The notes under the pieces were generated by a model. The model did no database searches and was not told where the DNA came from. It saw nothing but the letters and a program-made list of their open reading frames with translations. From Nocardioides sp. zg-1228 (GTDB lineage: Bacteria > Actinomycetota > Actinomycetes > Propionibacteriales > Nocardioidaceae), in NCBI RefSeq assembly GCF_017086465.1, contig NZ_CP070961.1:558001-622000 (forward strand): a stretch of DNA of 64,000 bases, in the 5' to 3' direction. The translations under genes were made by a program, and so were the position numbers. Of the stretch, positions 17,140 through 26,120 are shown piece after piece (position 1 is the stretch's first letter; every line of letters starts with the position of its first letter).

Positions 17140-18222
17140 GTGGCGCCGCTGCGGGTGGACCGGCGCCGAGCGCTCGCGTGGCGCCTGCGCCGTCAGCACC
17201 TGCTCGTCGGCGCCGCCGACGCCACTGAGGTCGTCCGGACGCTGGCCGCGGTCTCGGTCTTCGGCGCCGACCCCGACCTGTCCGTGCGCCGGCGCCTGGC
17301 CGCCCCCGGGGCGCCGGGGGAGGTGCAGCGGGCCCTGGCCGACGGCCGGCTCGTGCGGACCTTCTCCTTCCGCGGGTCGGTGCAGCTGATGGCACCCGAG
17401 ACCGCCGGCGTCTACCTCGCGCTCCGCTCGGCGGGGCGGCAGTGGGCGCTGCGGAGCTGGGTCGAGCACTACCGGCTCGCGCCCGAGGACTGGCCCGACC
17501 TGCGCGCGATCGTCCGCGATGTCGTGGCCGACGGTCCCGTCTCCCCGCAGGCGGTCGCCGACGTGCTCGCCGGTTCCGCTCGCTTCGCCCACCTGGCGCG
17601 CGAGTTCGCCGAGCCCAACCACACGTTCCTCAAGCCCTTCGCGTGGCAGGGTGACGTCGTGCTCGGCCCGGACCTGTCCGCACTCGACCTCCAGAGCCCC
17701 GCGGCCGCGCCCGGGTGGGCCGGTGTCCCCGACCTCGAGGAGGCCGGCCCGCGGGCCGTGCTGGAGTACGTCGACGCCTACGGCCCCACCACGCCGGCGC
17801 ACGTCGAGCACTGGCTCGGCGGGGGCCTCAGCGCCGGCCGACGGCGCCTCCAGCGGTGGTGGGACCAGGTGGGCGACGACCTCGTCGAGGCCGACGTCGA
17901 GGGGGAGCGGCGGTGGCTGCTCGCCGGGCACGCCGACGATCTCGCGTCCGCGCGCCCGGAGCCGACCGTGGTGCTGCTGCCCGGCAAGGACGACTGGGTC
18001 ATGGGACCAGGCACCGACGACACCTGGGTGGTGCCGCCCGCCCTTCGTCCGGCGATGACCCGCGGAGCCGCCCCGGTCGTGGCCGCCGGCACCGTCGCCG
18101 GGACGTGGCGGGTGCGCGGCGACGTGCTGGAGGTGGACGCGCCGCCGGCGCCCGGCCTGGCGGCCGAGGCGACCCGGCTGGGCGCGCTCCTCGGTGCCGA
18201 CCTGGAGCTCAGAACCCCGTGA
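17140..18222 (+). CDS. Winged-helix DNA-binding protein of the AlkZ-like (HTH_42) family
   Basis: A 360-residue protein built of tandem winged-helix domains, matching the PF06224 family that includes the DNA glycosylase AlkZ, which unhooks interstrand crosslinks. The start RALAWRLRRQHL and the later FRGSVQLMAPE, EPNHTFLKPFAWQG and VLLPGKDDWVMGP blocks are typical. A repair role is known for some members only; here it is a family-level guess. The GTG at 17140 gives a normal length. The last 14 bases overlap the convergent Eis-like gene. Confidence 0.75.
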   Translation: MAPLRVDRRRALAWRLRRQHLLVGAADATEVVRTLAAVSVFGADPDLSVRRRLAAPGAPGEVQRALADGRLVRTFSFRGSVQLMAPETAGVYLALRSAGRQWALRSWVEHYRLAPEDWPDLRAIVRDVVADGPVSPQAVADVLAGSARFAHLAREFAEPNHTFLKPFAWQGDVVLGPDLSALDLQSPAAAPGWAGVPDLEEAGPRAVLEYVDAYGPTTPAHVEHWLGGGLSAGRRRLQRWWDQVGDDLVEADVEGERRWLLAGHADDLASARPEPTVVLLPGKDDWVMGPGTDDTWVVPPALRPAMTRGAAPVVAAGTVAGTWRVRGDVLEVDAPPAPGLAAEATRLGALLGADLELRTP

Positions 18223-19465
18223 GGTTGTAGGGCTGCTCGTCGAGGTCGGTCATCGCGGCGAAGCGTCGGACGGCCTCGTCGGTGCCCTCGACGCGCCCGG
18301 CGCGGCGGAGCTGGGGCACCGGCACCGTGCCGAGGAACAGCGAGCCCAGGGTCTCCGCGGTCACCCGGACCTCGCCGGCCCCCTCGCTGGGGACGACCGT
18401 GGCGACGCCGGCGGCCGACGTCACCTCGAAGGTGCCGGCCGCGTGGCCCTGGGGGTCGTCGACCTCGAGCACGACCGTCCCGTCCGCCGCCCAGGGCCGC
18501 GCCGCGAGCGCGCGGGGGACGTCGAGGACGCGCAGCCACAGGAACTCCCGCAGCGCGGTGGTGCGCACCCGGTTGAGGTCGCTCAGCGCCCACATGAGCG
18601 GGTCCTGGGGGTGGAACATGCCGAAGGAGACCGTCCTGACCCGGTCGAGGCCGGCCAGGAACGACCACAGCCCGAGCTGCGCCTCGGTGGTGAGCGCGGC
18701 CATCTCCTCCACGTTCACGGAGTCCTTCTCGCCGTGCTTGTAGATGGCGAAGCCGTCGACGCGCCCGTCGTCGCCGACGTGCACGGCGGTGCGGATCCTG
18801 CGGTTGCTGCCGCTGCCGTTGAAGTCGTAGGCACCGGAGTGCATGTCCTCGTACTGCGTGGGCCACTCCACCGACCCGCGCTGACGGGCGTGGAAGGCGG
18901 TGAAGACCGCCTCGACGTGGGGCCAGGCGTCGGCCGGCTCGAGCAGCTCGACGCGGCCGGGGTCGACGAAGGACCGGAAGGCGAAGCCGGGCGAGGTGTC
19001 GACCTCGACGCCGTGCTGGAACGTCGCCGGACCGAAGCCCCACCGGCCGTAGATCGTGGCCTCGGACGCGGTCAGCGCCGCGACCGGGATCCGCTGCTCG
19101 ACCGCGTCCGCGAGGTCGGCCTCGATCATCCGCCGCAGCAGGCCGCGGCGACGGTGCGCCGGGCTGGTGGTGACGTCGGTGACCATCCGCAGCGGCAGCA
19201 GCTCGCGGCCGGCGTTGAGGGTCTTGTCGAGGCTGGCGTAGGTCGCGACGGGCATCGGGCCGGAGCCGAGCTCGGCGTCGGGCAGCCAGGCGCCCCGGAC
19301 CGTGACCCGGTCCGTGCGGTAGTGCCCGATCCCCCGCTCGACCAGCTCGTCGTCGGGTCGGGGGTCGCGGAAGCCGCGCAGCACAGCGCCGACCCAGCCA
19401 CGGAGCCGTGCGACGGCCGGCTCCGCGTCGTCGGAGAGGTCGAGGATGGCGAAGTCGTAGTCCAC
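18209..19465 (-). CDS. GNAT N-acetyltransferase of the Eis family
   Basis: A 418-residue protein laid out like Eis: two GNAT folds and a C-terminal sterol-carrier-protein-like region. The acetyl-CoA loop is VTTSPAHRRRGLLRRM (about 96-111). The extreme C terminus is Phe, as in Eis, where the terminal carboxylate acts as general acid/base. Eis enzymes acetylate aminoglycosides or polyamines and protein lysines. The natural substrate here is unknown, and resistance should not be assumed. The GTG at 19465 has a TAGCGT box 6 bases upstream, so the mRNA is probably leaderless. It is tail-to-tail with the AlkZ-like gene. Confidence 0.85.
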   Translation of the reverse strand: MDYDFAILDLSDDAEPAVARLRGWVGAVLRGFRDPRPDDELVERGIGHYRTDRVTVRGAWLPDAELGSGPMPVATYASLDKTLNAGRELLPLRMVTDVTTSPAHRRRGLLRRMIEADLADAVEQRIPVAALTASEATIYGRWGFGPATFQHGVEVDTSPGFAFRSFVDPGRVELLEPADAWPHVEAVFTAFHARQRGSVEWPTQYEDMHSGAYDFNGSGSNRRIRTAVHVGDDGRVDGFAIYKHGEKDSVNVEEMAALTTEAQLGLWSFLAGLDRVRTVSFGMFHPQDPLMWALSDLNRVRTTALREFLWLRVLDVPRALAARPWAADGTVVLEVDDPQGHAAGTFEVTSAAGVATVVPSEGAGEVRVTAETLGSLFLGTVPVPQLRRAGRVEGTDEAVRRFAAMTDLDEQPYNLTGF

Positions 19466-19471
19466 GCCTCA

Positions 19472-19477
19472 ACGCTA
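19472..19477 (-). promoter_or_regulatory. -10 box TAGCGT for the Eis-like gene
   Basis: Minus-strand TAGCGT ends 6 bases before GTG 19465, leaderless spacing. Confidence 0.5.
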
Positions 19478-19514
19478 GTCAGCGCGGGCGGCGCCCCGCC
19501 AACGGGTTACGGCG

Positions 19515-20390
19515 TCAGGAGAGCACCAGCAGCGGGCCGGCGACCAGCAGCGACCAGAGCAGCTCGGCGGCGCCGGTCGCGGCCAGCACCGGGACGAGCC
19601 CGCCGCCGGTGGCCCCGCCGAGCACGGCCCGGGTCGGGGGCAGCGCGCGGGCCAGGAACGCCAGGCCGAGGAGCGCCCACCAGGTGGTGGCGGCCGCGAC
19701 GGCCACCACCGCGGCGGCGGCGACCAGCACCAGGAACGCGTAGGCGTAGCGGGTGCGCTCGTCGCCCAGGCGCACCGCCAGCGTGCGCTTGTCGGCGAGC
19801 GTGTCGGTGGGGATGTCGCGGAGGTTGTTGGCGACGAGGATGGCGCACGCGAGCGCCCCGATGCCGACCCCGGCGTAGAACGCCGCCCACTCCCACGTCC
19901 GGGTCTGCACGTAGGTCGTGCCGACCACCGCCACCAGGCCGAAGAAGACGAACACCATCACCTCGCCGAGGCCGAGGTAGCCGTAGGGCCGCTCCCCGCC
20001 GGTGTAGAACCAGGCGGCCACGACGCACACGACCCCGACCGCGACGATCCACCACGCGGTCGTGGCGGCGAGCACCAGGCCCGCGGCCGCGGCCACGCCG
20101 AAGGCGGCGAAGGCGGCGGCCTTGACCGCGCCCGGCGACGCCGCCCCCGAGCCGACGAGGCGCATCGGGCCGACCCGGTCGGCGTCGGTGCCGCGCACGC
20201 CGTCGGAGTAGTCGTTGGCGTAGTTGACCCCGACCTGCAGCGCCAGGCTCACCACGAGGGCGAGCAGCGCCTTCCACCACACGGCGTGGTCGACGTACGC
20301 CGCGACGCCGGTGCCGGCGAGCACGGGCGCGACCGCCGCGGGGAGGGTGCGCGGCCGGGCGCCGGCGAGCCAGTCAGCGGAGGAGGTCAC
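19515..20390 (-). CDS. menA: 1,4-dihydroxy-2-naphthoate polyprenyltransferase
   Basis: A 291-residue UbiA-superfamily membrane enzyme with about eight or nine helices. It attaches the polyprenyl tail to DHNA to give demethylmenaquinone. The two aspartate-rich motifs are NYANDYSDGVRGTD (about 56-69) and DIPTDTLADKRT (about 190-201), which bind the diphosphate through magnesium. The GTG at 20390 overlaps the end of the MFS gene by 17 bases, so the two are probably cotranscribed. The tail substrate is likely made by the polyprenyl synthase at 50.4 kb and the product is methylated by MenG at 33.5 kb. Confidence 0.94.
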   Translation of the reverse strand: MTSSADWLAGARPRTLPAAVAPVLAGTGVAAYVDHAVWWKALLALVVSLALQVGVNYANDYSDGVRGTDADRVGPMRLVGSGAASPGAVKAAAFAAFGVAAAAGLVLAATTAWWIVAVGVVCVVAAWFYTGGERPYGYLGLGEVMVFVFFGLVAVVGTTYVQTRTWEWAAFYAGVGIGALACAILVANNLRDIPTDTLADKRTLAVRLGDERTRYAYAFLVLVAAAAVVAVAAATTWWALLGLAFLARALPPTRAVLGGATGGGLVPVLAATGAAELLWSLLVAGPLLVLS

Positions 20391-21729
20391 CGGTGGATTC
20401 TGGCAGGGGCCCGTCGGGTTCGAGCATCGTGGGCGGCCCGCCGGCGGCCGCGTCCTCCGGCGCAGGCCCGTCCGCGCGCGCGTCGGCCAGCACGTCGGCG
20501 GGCACGTGCTGCTCGAGGAAGCGGCGGCCCGCGTGCGCGGACACGTGCAGCCCGGCGGCGGCGACGACGACGATCACCGCGATCGTCAGCCAGCCGAAGG
20601 CCCCCCACTCCATCGCGAGGAATCCGTAGACCGCGGGCGCCCAGAACCGTCCGAGGGTGCCGCCGAGCTCCGAGACGCCCTGGTAGTCACCGCGGCGACG
20701 GGGGTCCATCAGCTCGGCCTCGAGCGTCCACCCCGATGCGGAGAGGTAGAGCTCGGCCCAGGTCAGGACGACGTGACCGAGGAAGAACAGCGCGATGGTG
20801 AGCCACCCGGTCGTCTCGTGGGTGGCCAGGGTGACCAGGCAGGTCAGGACGAAGAAGACCGTGGAGAGGCGGACGGCGCGCAGGGCGGTCGTGACGTCGC
20901 GGATGCCACGCGACGCCAGGCGCGGCAGCACGATGCACATCACGGTGTTGGTGCCGAAGAGCACCGCCACCAGCACCTTGGGGGCGTCGGTCTCGGTCAC
21001 CAGCCACACCGGGATGACGGTGTGGAGCAGCACCTGGTTGGTCCACATGACACCGGTGAAGAAGGTGACGGCGATCCAGCTGCGGTTGCGGATCGCCGGG
21101 ATGCCCTCCGGCTTGGCCCGTGGCTCGGAGCTGCGGACGTCGTGGGTGGCGTCGGGCAGCCGGGGGATGGCGGCGCTGTTGCACAGGAACAGCACCGCGC
21201 TCAGGAGCGGCGCCCACCGCAGCGCCTCGGTGCCGAACGCGATCGCCCCCGCCCCGAGGAACGCGCCGATGCTGAAGCCGACGTTGAGCGCGGAGTAGAG
21301 GTAGGCGCGCGACTCCACTCGCTCCGACGGGGGGAGGATGTCGATGACGTACGCCCCGTGCGCCGTGCCGCCGAGGGTGCCGGCGACCTCCATCGCGACG
21401 GCCAGCGCGACGTACTCGGGGAAGCTGTCGATGAACGGCCACGCCAGGAAGAGCGCACCTTGGCAGGCGGCCGACAAGGTCCACATCCGCTTGGGGCCGA
21501 AGTGGTCGACGAGCTTGCCCATCGGCACCGCCACCACGAAGCTCGCGATCGCGGCGATGGTGAGGCCGATGCCCACCTGGCCGAGGGAGAGCCCCACCAC
21601 GAGGGTGAAGAACACGGCCGATCCCGCGAGGAACGTGCCGTCGCCGGAGGCGAAGAGGAGGGACTGGACCGACAGCCGTCCGGCGAGGGTGGAGGGGGGA
21701 GTGGCGTAGTTCTTCAGTGCGGTGAGCAT
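20374..21729 (-). CDS. MFS transporter
   Basis: A 451-residue major facilitator protein with about twelve hydrophobic helices and a polar C-terminal tail. The loop after helix 2 (MGKLVDHFGPKRMW) matches the MFS signature GxLaDrxGrkr. No feature identifies the substrate; drug or metabolite efflux is the usual default. It overlaps menA downstream and lies 81 bases after the nucleoside transporter gene, with a weak hairpin between. Confidence 0.85.
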   Translation of the reverse strand: MLTALKNYATPPSTLAGRLSVQSLLFASGDGTFLAGSAVFFTLVVGLSLGQVGIGLTIAAIASFVVAVPMGKLVDHFGPKRMWTLSAACQGALFLAWPFIDSFPEYVALAVAMEVAGTLGGTAHGAYVIDILPPSERVESRAYLYSALNVGFSIGAFLGAGAIAFGTEALRWAPLLSAVLFLCNSAAIPRLPDATHDVRSSEPRAKPEGIPAIRNRSWIAVTFFTGVMWTNQVLLHTVIPVWLVTETDAPKVLVAVLFGTNTVMCIVLPRLASRGIRDVTTALRAVRLSTVFFVLTCLVTLATHETTGWLTIALFFLGHVVLTWAELYLSASGWTLEAELMDPRRRGDYQGVSELGGTLGRFWAPAVYGFLAMEWGAFGWLTIAVIVVVAAAGLHVSAHAGRRFLEQHVPADVLADARADGPAPEDAAAGGPPTMLEPDGPLPESTGDLLR

Positions 21730-21792
21730 CGCCGGCCATCCTCTCCCGCAGCACCGACGCCCGTCCTGCGATTTTCGGTCGCGTGCGTCACG

Positions 21793-21809
21793 CCCCGCCT
21801 CGTGCGGGG
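21793..21809 (-). terminator. Weak hairpin after the nucleoside transporter gene
   Basis: CCCCGC and GCGGGG pair around a 5-base loop just past the stop of the minus-strand gene. The short stem and absence of a T-run make this a weak candidate. Confidence 0.3.
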
Positions 21810-21810
21810 G

Positions 21811-23070
21811 CTAGATCGCGATCACGACGCCGGCGATCGCGGCGTTGGCCAGGTTGGCGAGCGCGCCGGCGACCAGCGCCCGCACCCCGAGCTGGGCGAT
21901 CACGCCGCGGCGCTCGGGAAGCAGGGAGCCGAGGGTGCCGATCTGGATGGCGATCGAGGCGACGTTGGCGAAGCCGGCCAGCGCGAACGTCACGACGGCG
22001 ACGGTGACGGGGGAGAGGCTGTCGATCTCGGGCCCGAAGTTGGCGAACGCGACGAACTCGTTGAGCACCGTCTTCTCGCCGATCCAGCCGCCGGCCTGGC
22101 CCGCCTCCGACCAGGGCACGCCCAGCAGCCAGGCGAGCGGCGCCAGGCACCAGCCGAGGATCCCCTCGAAGGTGAGGTCGTCGATGCCGACCCAGGACCC
22201 GACGGCGCCCAGGATCCCGTCGGCCAGGGCGATCAGCGCGACGAACGCGATGAGCAGCGCGCCGACGGTGACCGCGATCCGCGCCCCGGCCAGGGTGCCG
22301 TGCCCGATGGCGTCGATGACGTTGGTCGACTCCTCGTCGCGCACCGCGCGCACGTCGACCTCCTCCTCGGCGTCGACCGGGGTCGCGCCCTCGAGCTCGT
22401 CGTCATCCGGCGTGCTGTCGGGCCACATCACCTTGGCCATCAGCAGCGAGGCGGGGGCGTTCATCACGGTCGCGGCGAGCAGGTACTCCAGGGGAGCCCC
22501 CAGCAGCGAGTAGCCCACGAGCGTCGAGCCGGCGGCGGCCGCGAAGCCCGCGGTCATCACGGTGAACAGCTGCCCGCGGCGCAGCGAGCGGAGGTAGGGC
22601 GCGATCATCAGCGGCGCCTCGGACTGGCCGAGGAAGATCACCGTCGCGCCGTACATCGACTCGACCTTGCTGATCCCGAGCAGCCTGGAGAGCGCGCCGC
22701 CCAGCAGCCAGGTGGCCCACTGCACGACCCTCAGGTAGTAGAGCAGGCCGATCAGCGCGCCCAGGAAGATGATCACCGGGAGCACCTGGAGGGCGAAGAT
22801 CGTCTGGTCGTCGTCGCCCACCTCCAGCAGGGGGCCGAACACGAAGGTCGTGCCCTCGCCGGCGTAGCCGATGAGGGTGGCCACGCCGTCGGAGACCCAC
22901 TCGAGGGCGTCCTTGCCCGGGCCCCACCGCAGCACCAGCGCCGCGAAGGCGACCTGGAGGGCCAGCGCGACACCGACGGTGCGCCACGAGATGCCGCGCC
23001 GGTGCGTGGACAGCGCGACCGCGATGAGCAGCAGCAGCGCCAAGCCGAGGATCCCCCGCAGGTCCGACAT
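21811..23070 (-). CDS. Concentrative nucleoside transporter (NupC/CNT family)
   Basis: A 419-residue polytopic membrane protein. The block LGQSEAPLMIAPYL and the later EKTVLNEFVAFANF match the nucleoside-binding signatures of CNT proteins, which import nucleosides with a cation. GALIGLLYYLRVVQ and the C-terminal FALAGFANVASIAIQIG block also fit. A charged cytoplasmic loop (about 220-255) is longer than in NupC. The ATG at 23070 lies 4 bases after the stop of a small membrane protein gene, probably the same transcript. Confidence 0.88.
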   Translation of the reverse strand: MSDLRGILGLALLLLIAVALSTHRRGISWRTVGVALALQVAFAALVLRWGPGKDALEWVSDGVATLIGYAGEGTTFVFGPLLEVGDDDQTIFALQVLPVIIFLGALIGLLYYLRVVQWATWLLGGALSRLLGISKVESMYGATVIFLGQSEAPLMIAPYLRSLRRGQLFTVMTAGFAAAAGSTLVGYSLLGAPLEYLLAATVMNAPASLLMAKVMWPDSTPDDDELEGATPVDAEEEVDVRAVRDEESTNVIDAIGHGTLAGARIAVTVGALLIAFVALIALADGILGAVGSWVGIDDLTFEGILGWCLAPLAWLLGVPWSEAGQAGGWIGEKTVLNEFVAFANFGPEIDSLSPVTVAVVTFALAGFANVASIAIQIGTLGSLLPERRGVIAQLGVRALVAGALANLANAAIAGVVIAI

Positions 23071-23074
23071 GGCC

Positions 23075-23242
23075 CTACTCCGGCCGGCGGTCCTGGTCCG
23101 GGGCCTCGCCCTCAGGGCGGCCTTGCGCCATCCGCCCGGTGTCGCGGGTGATGCGGTCGGCGCGGCGCCGCTCGAAGAGGAGGATGGCGACCACCACCCC
23201 CACCATCACGACGACGGTGACGACCAGCCGGAAGGCGTCCAT
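23075..23242 (-). CDS. Small single-pass membrane protein upstream of the nucleoside transporter
   Basis: A 55-residue protein: MDAFRLVVTVVVMVGVVVAI is one membrane helix, followed by LLFERRRADR and a polar tail. The ATG at 23242 has GGTGGGGG upstream. The stop is 4 bases before the transporter start, which supports translation as the first gene of a two-gene unit. Function unknown. Confidence 0.55.
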   Translation of the reverse strand: MDAFRLVVTVVVMVGVVVAILLFERRRADRITRDTGRMAQGRPEGEAPDQDRRPE

Positions 23243-23266
23243 CCCCCACCATGGCACGCTGACCAC

Positions 23267-23770
23267 GTGGACACGAACCCGCACGACACCACCCGCGACG
23301 ACCTGCTCGACTGGCTGGAGAGCAAGCGCCGCCACGTCCGGCAGCAGGTCGAGGCGATGCGGATCGAGGACCGGCGCGTCTCGACCCTCCCGTCGGGGTG
23401 GACGCCGCTGGGGCTGGTGCACCACCTCACCCACGACGTCGAGCGGCTGTGGTTCCGTGCGGCGGTCGGCGGCGAGCAGGTCGCCCTCCCCGTGGGCTAC
23501 GACGGCTGGCGGCTCCCGATCGACCTGAGCGACGACGACGTGCTGGGCGCCTACGAGGAGGAGTGCCGGCTCGCGACCGAGGTGATCGCCCGGCGGCCGC
23601 TGGACGCGCCGCTGGCGTGGTGGTTCGAGGGCGAGGACCCGCCCTACTCGACGATGCGCGAGGTGCTGCTGCACGTGCTCGTGGAGACCGCGACGCACGC
23701 CGGACACCTCGACGCGTGCCGCGAGCTCGCCGACGGCGGCCAGCGGCTGGTGCTCGACCGGCCGGAGTGA
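23267..23770 (+). CDS. DinB/DUF664 family protein
   Basis: A 167-residue four-helix-bundle protein. Conserved histidines in GLVHHLTHDVERLWF (about 50-64) and in VETATHAGHLD near the C terminus form the probable metal site. In actinobacteria many DUF664/DinB proteins are thiol transferases using mycothiol, so this may be a detoxifying S-transferase. The substrate is unknown. The GTG at 23267 is the only in-frame start that keeps the first helix. It is divergent from the small membrane protein gene. Confidence 0.8.
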   Translation: MDTNPHDTTRDDLLDWLESKRRHVRQQVEAMRIEDRRVSTLPSGWTPLGLVHHLTHDVERLWFRAAVGGEQVALPVGYDGWRLPIDLSDDDVLGAYEEECRLATEVIARRPLDAPLAWWFEGEDPPYSTMREVLLHVLVETATHAGHLDACRELADGGQRLVLDRPE

Positions 23771-23798
23771 GCGGCGCGGGGTGGGCCCCGCCGGCCCC

Positions 23799-24086
23799 TC
23801 AGGCCCCGGGCACCACGCGCATGTCGCGGTCGGCGCCGCCGTCGAGCGCCCGCAGCGCCTCCTGGTAGGCCGCGCTGTCGTGCGCGGCGACGGCGGCCTC
23901 GACCGAGTCGAACTCGATGACGACGGTCCGGGTCGCCCGACCGTTCTCGAAGGTCGCCTCGGGCACCCCCCGCACGAGGAACCGCCCACCCGCGGCGACG
24001 AGCGCCGGGCCGGCGAGCACGGCGTAGGCCGCGACCTTGTCGGGGTCGTGGACGTCCGTGTAGGTCGTGATCCAGTACGCGCTCAT
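23799..24086 (-). CDS. DUF1330 family protein
   Basis: A 95-residue alpha/beta (dimeric ferredoxin-like) protein. The start MSAYWITTYTDVHDPDKVAAY and the VIEFDSVEAAVAAHDSAAYQEAL block are typical of DUF1330. Biochemical role unknown. The ATG at 24086 has a minus-strand TAGGGT box 7 bases upstream. It is divergent from menE with only 64 bases between start codons. Confidence 0.82.
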   Translation of the reverse strand: MSAYWITTYTDVHDPDKVAAYAVLAGPALVAAGGRFLVRGVPEATFENGRATRTVVIEFDSVEAAVAAHDSAAYQEALRALDGGADRDMRVVPGA

Positions 24087-24093
24087 GCGCGCG

Positions 24094-24099
24094 ACCCTA
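24094..24099 (-). promoter_or_regulatory. -10 box TAGGGT for the DUF1330 gene
   Basis: Minus-strand TAGGGT lies 7 bases before ATG 24086, leaderless spacing. Confidence 0.5.
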
Positions 24100-24137
24100 C
24101 GACGTGGTGCCCGTCGCGCTCGGCGCGGGCGAGCGAC

Positions 24138-24143
24138 TAGCGT
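24138..24143 (+). promoter_or_regulatory. -10 box TAGCGT for menE
   Basis: TAGCGT ends 7 bases before GTG 24151, leaderless spacing. It probably drives menE-menC-menD. Confidence 0.5.
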
Positions 24144-24150
24144 TCGGCGT

Positions 24151-25170
24151 GTGAGTCTCCTGCGTCCCTCCGGCGAGCCCTCGGTCGCGATCAGGCAGCT
24201 CTCCCGGTGGCTGGAGGCCGACACCCCGGCCCCGCTGCTCATCGAGACGTCCGGGTCCACGGGGCGGCCCAAGGGCGTCGTGATCCCGCGCCGCGCGGTG
24301 CTGGCCAGCGTGGACGCGTCCGCGCGGCGGCTCGGCGCGACCGGGCGGTGGCTGCTCGCGCTCCCCTCGTCGTACGTCGCCGGGGTGCAGGTGATCGTCC
24401 GGTCCCTCGTCGCCGGCCACGAGCCGGCGGTCGTCGACGGCCTCGACGTCGCACGGGCGATCGAGGCCGGCCCCGCCGGCGTCCCCACCTTCGCCTCACT
24501 GGTCCCCACCCAGCTGCACCGCATCGTCGCCGACCCCGTGCAGGTCGCCGCGCTCGCCCGCTGTGAGGCCGTCCTCGTCGGCGGAGGCGGGCTCGACCCC
24601 GACGTGCGCCGGCGGGCCGAGGACCAGGGCGTCCGCGTCGTCGCGACCTACGGCTCCTCGGAGACCTCCGGCGGCTGCGTCTACGACGGCGTGCCCCTCG
24701 ACGGCGTCGGGGTGGCCATCGGTGCCGAGGGACGCGTGCGGATCTCGGGCCCCACCCTGTTCAGCCACTACGACGACGACCCGGAGCTGACCGCCGAGTG
24801 CGTCGTGGACGGCTGGTTCCTCACCTCCGACGCCGGGCGCCTCGACGCCGACGGCCGCCTCGAGATCATCGGCCGCCTCGACGACGTCGTGGTCAGCGGC
24901 GGGGTCAAGATCCCGGCCGCCGCGGTCGCCCGGCGGCTGCGCGAGCACCTGCTGGTGGAGGACGCCGAGGTCATCGGCGTCCCCGACGCCGAGTGGGGCC
25001 AGCGGCTGGTCGCCGTGGTGGTCGGCAACGTCCGCGAGGCCGAGCTGCGCGACTGGGTCAGCCTGGTGCACCCCCGGTCGTGGGCCCCGCGGGAGTTCAG
25101 GTGGGTCGAGAGCCTGCCGTTGCTGCCCAACGGCAAGGTCGACCGCCAGGCGCTCCGGGACGACCTGTGA
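24151..25170 (+). CDS. menE: o-Succinylbenzoate-CoA ligase
   Basis: A 339-residue adenylate-forming enzyme that activates o-succinylbenzoate to its CoA thioester. ETSGSTGRPKGVV (about 32-44) is the P-loop. TYGSSET, SDAGRLDADG and the C-terminal NGKVDR lysine motif follow. The protein is short for an ANL enzyme, as is usual for actinobacterial MenE, which lacks part of the N-terminal domain. The GTG at 24151 is supported by the leaderless TAGCGT box; an ATG further upstream would read into the divergent promoter. The stop overlaps menC by one base. No menB is found nearby. Confidence 0.92.
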   Translation: MSLLRPSGEPSVAIRQLSRWLEADTPAPLLIETSGSTGRPKGVVIPRRAVLASVDASARRLGATGRWLLALPSSYVAGVQVIVRSLVAGHEPAVVDGLDVARAIEAGPAGVPTFASLVPTQLHRIVADPVQVAALARCEAVLVGGGGLDPDVRRRAEDQGVRVVATYGSSETSGGCVYDGVPLDGVGVAIGAEGRVRISGPTLFSHYDDDPELTAECVVDGWFLTSDAGRLDADGRLEIIGRLDDVVVSGGVKIPAAAVARRLREHLLVEDAEVIGVPDAEWGQRLVAVVVGNVREAELRDWVSLVHPRSWAPREFRWVESLPLLPNGKVDRQALRDDL

Positions 25171-26120
25171 TGGACGAGCCCTACGTCTTCTCGATCCCGC
25201 TGCGCACGAGGTTCCGCGGCATCACCGTGCGCGAGGGCGTGCTGCTGCGCGGACCGGCCGGGTGGGGGGAGTGGTCGCCGTTCCTGGAGTACGACGACCC
25301 CACCTCGCGCCCGTGGCTCGTCGCCGCCCGCGAGGCGGCCGACGAGGGCTGGCCGGAGCCGCTGCGCGCCCTCGTGCCCGTCAACGTGACCGTCCCCGCG
25401 ACCGACCCCGACCGTGCCCACGCGATCGTCACCGCCGGCGGCTGCCGCACCGCGAAGGTCAAGGTCGCCGAGCGGGGTCAGGTCCTCGCCGACGACCTCG
25501 CACGGGTCGAGGCGGTGCGCGACGCGCTGGGGCCCGGCGGCCTGGTGCGCGTCGACGCCAACGGGGCCTGGGACGTCGACGAGGCGGTCCGCGCGATCGA
25601 CGCCCTCGACCGCGCCGCCGGCGGCCTGGAGTACGTCGAGCAGCCGGTCATGGCGGTCGAGGACCTCGCCGTGGTGCGCCGCCGGGTGGACGTGCCGGTG
25701 GCCGCCGACGAGTCGATCCGCCGCGCGGAGGACCCCTACCGGGTGCGCGACCTCGAGGCGGCGGACATCGCCGTGCTCAAGGTGCAGCCGCTCGGTGGGG
25801 TGCGCGCCTGCCTGCGGATCGCCGAGGACATCGGCCTGCCCGTCGTGGTGTCCAGCGCCGTCGAGTCGAGCGTCGGCATCGCGGCCGGGGTCGCCCTGGC
25901 CGCCGCGCTCCCCGAGCTGCACCACGCCTGTGGGCTCGCGACGGTGCAGCTGCTCACCGACGACGTGGCGACCGAGCCGCTGCTCCCGGTCGACGGGATG
26001 CTGCGGGTCGAGCGGCCCGAGGTCGACGAGTCGGCGCTCGTGCGGCTCGCCGCCGCGCCCGACCGGGTCGCCCACTGGCGCGAGCGGCTCGCGGCGGTAG
26101 GGCAGGATCGGACCCCGTGA
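25170..26120 (+). CDS. menC: o-Succinylbenzoate synthase
   Basis: A 316-residue enolase-superfamily enzyme that dehydrates SHCHC to o-succinylbenzoate. Catalytic and metal residues are visible: KVK with Lys98, Asp129 (VDANGAWD), Glu157 (YVEQP), Asp180 (AADES) and Lys204 (VLKVQP). The ATG at 25170 overlaps the menE stop by one base; a GTG one codon earlier is possible. It overlaps menD by 4 bases (GTGA). Together they form the menE-menC-menD unit. Confidence 0.94.
   Translation: MDEPYVFSIPLRTRFRGITVREGVLLRGPAGWGEWSPFLEYDDPTSRPWLVAAREAADEGWPEPLRALVPVNVTVPATDPDRAHAIVTAGGCRTAKVKVAERGQVLADDLARVEAVRDALGPGGLVRVDANGAWDVDEAVRAIDALDRAAGGLEYVEQPVMAVEDLAVVRRRVDVPVAADESIRRAEDPYRVRDLEAADIAVLKVQPLGGVRACLRIAEDIGLPVVVSSAVESSVGIAAGVALAAALPELHHACGLATVQLLTDDVATEPLLPVDGMLRVERPEVDESALVRLAAAPDRVAHWRERLAAVGQDRTP

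Noticed and set aside
18209..19465. Aminoglycoside resistance gene
   Set aside because: The family includes Eis, but environmental homologues have other substrates. Sequence alone does not support a resistance call.
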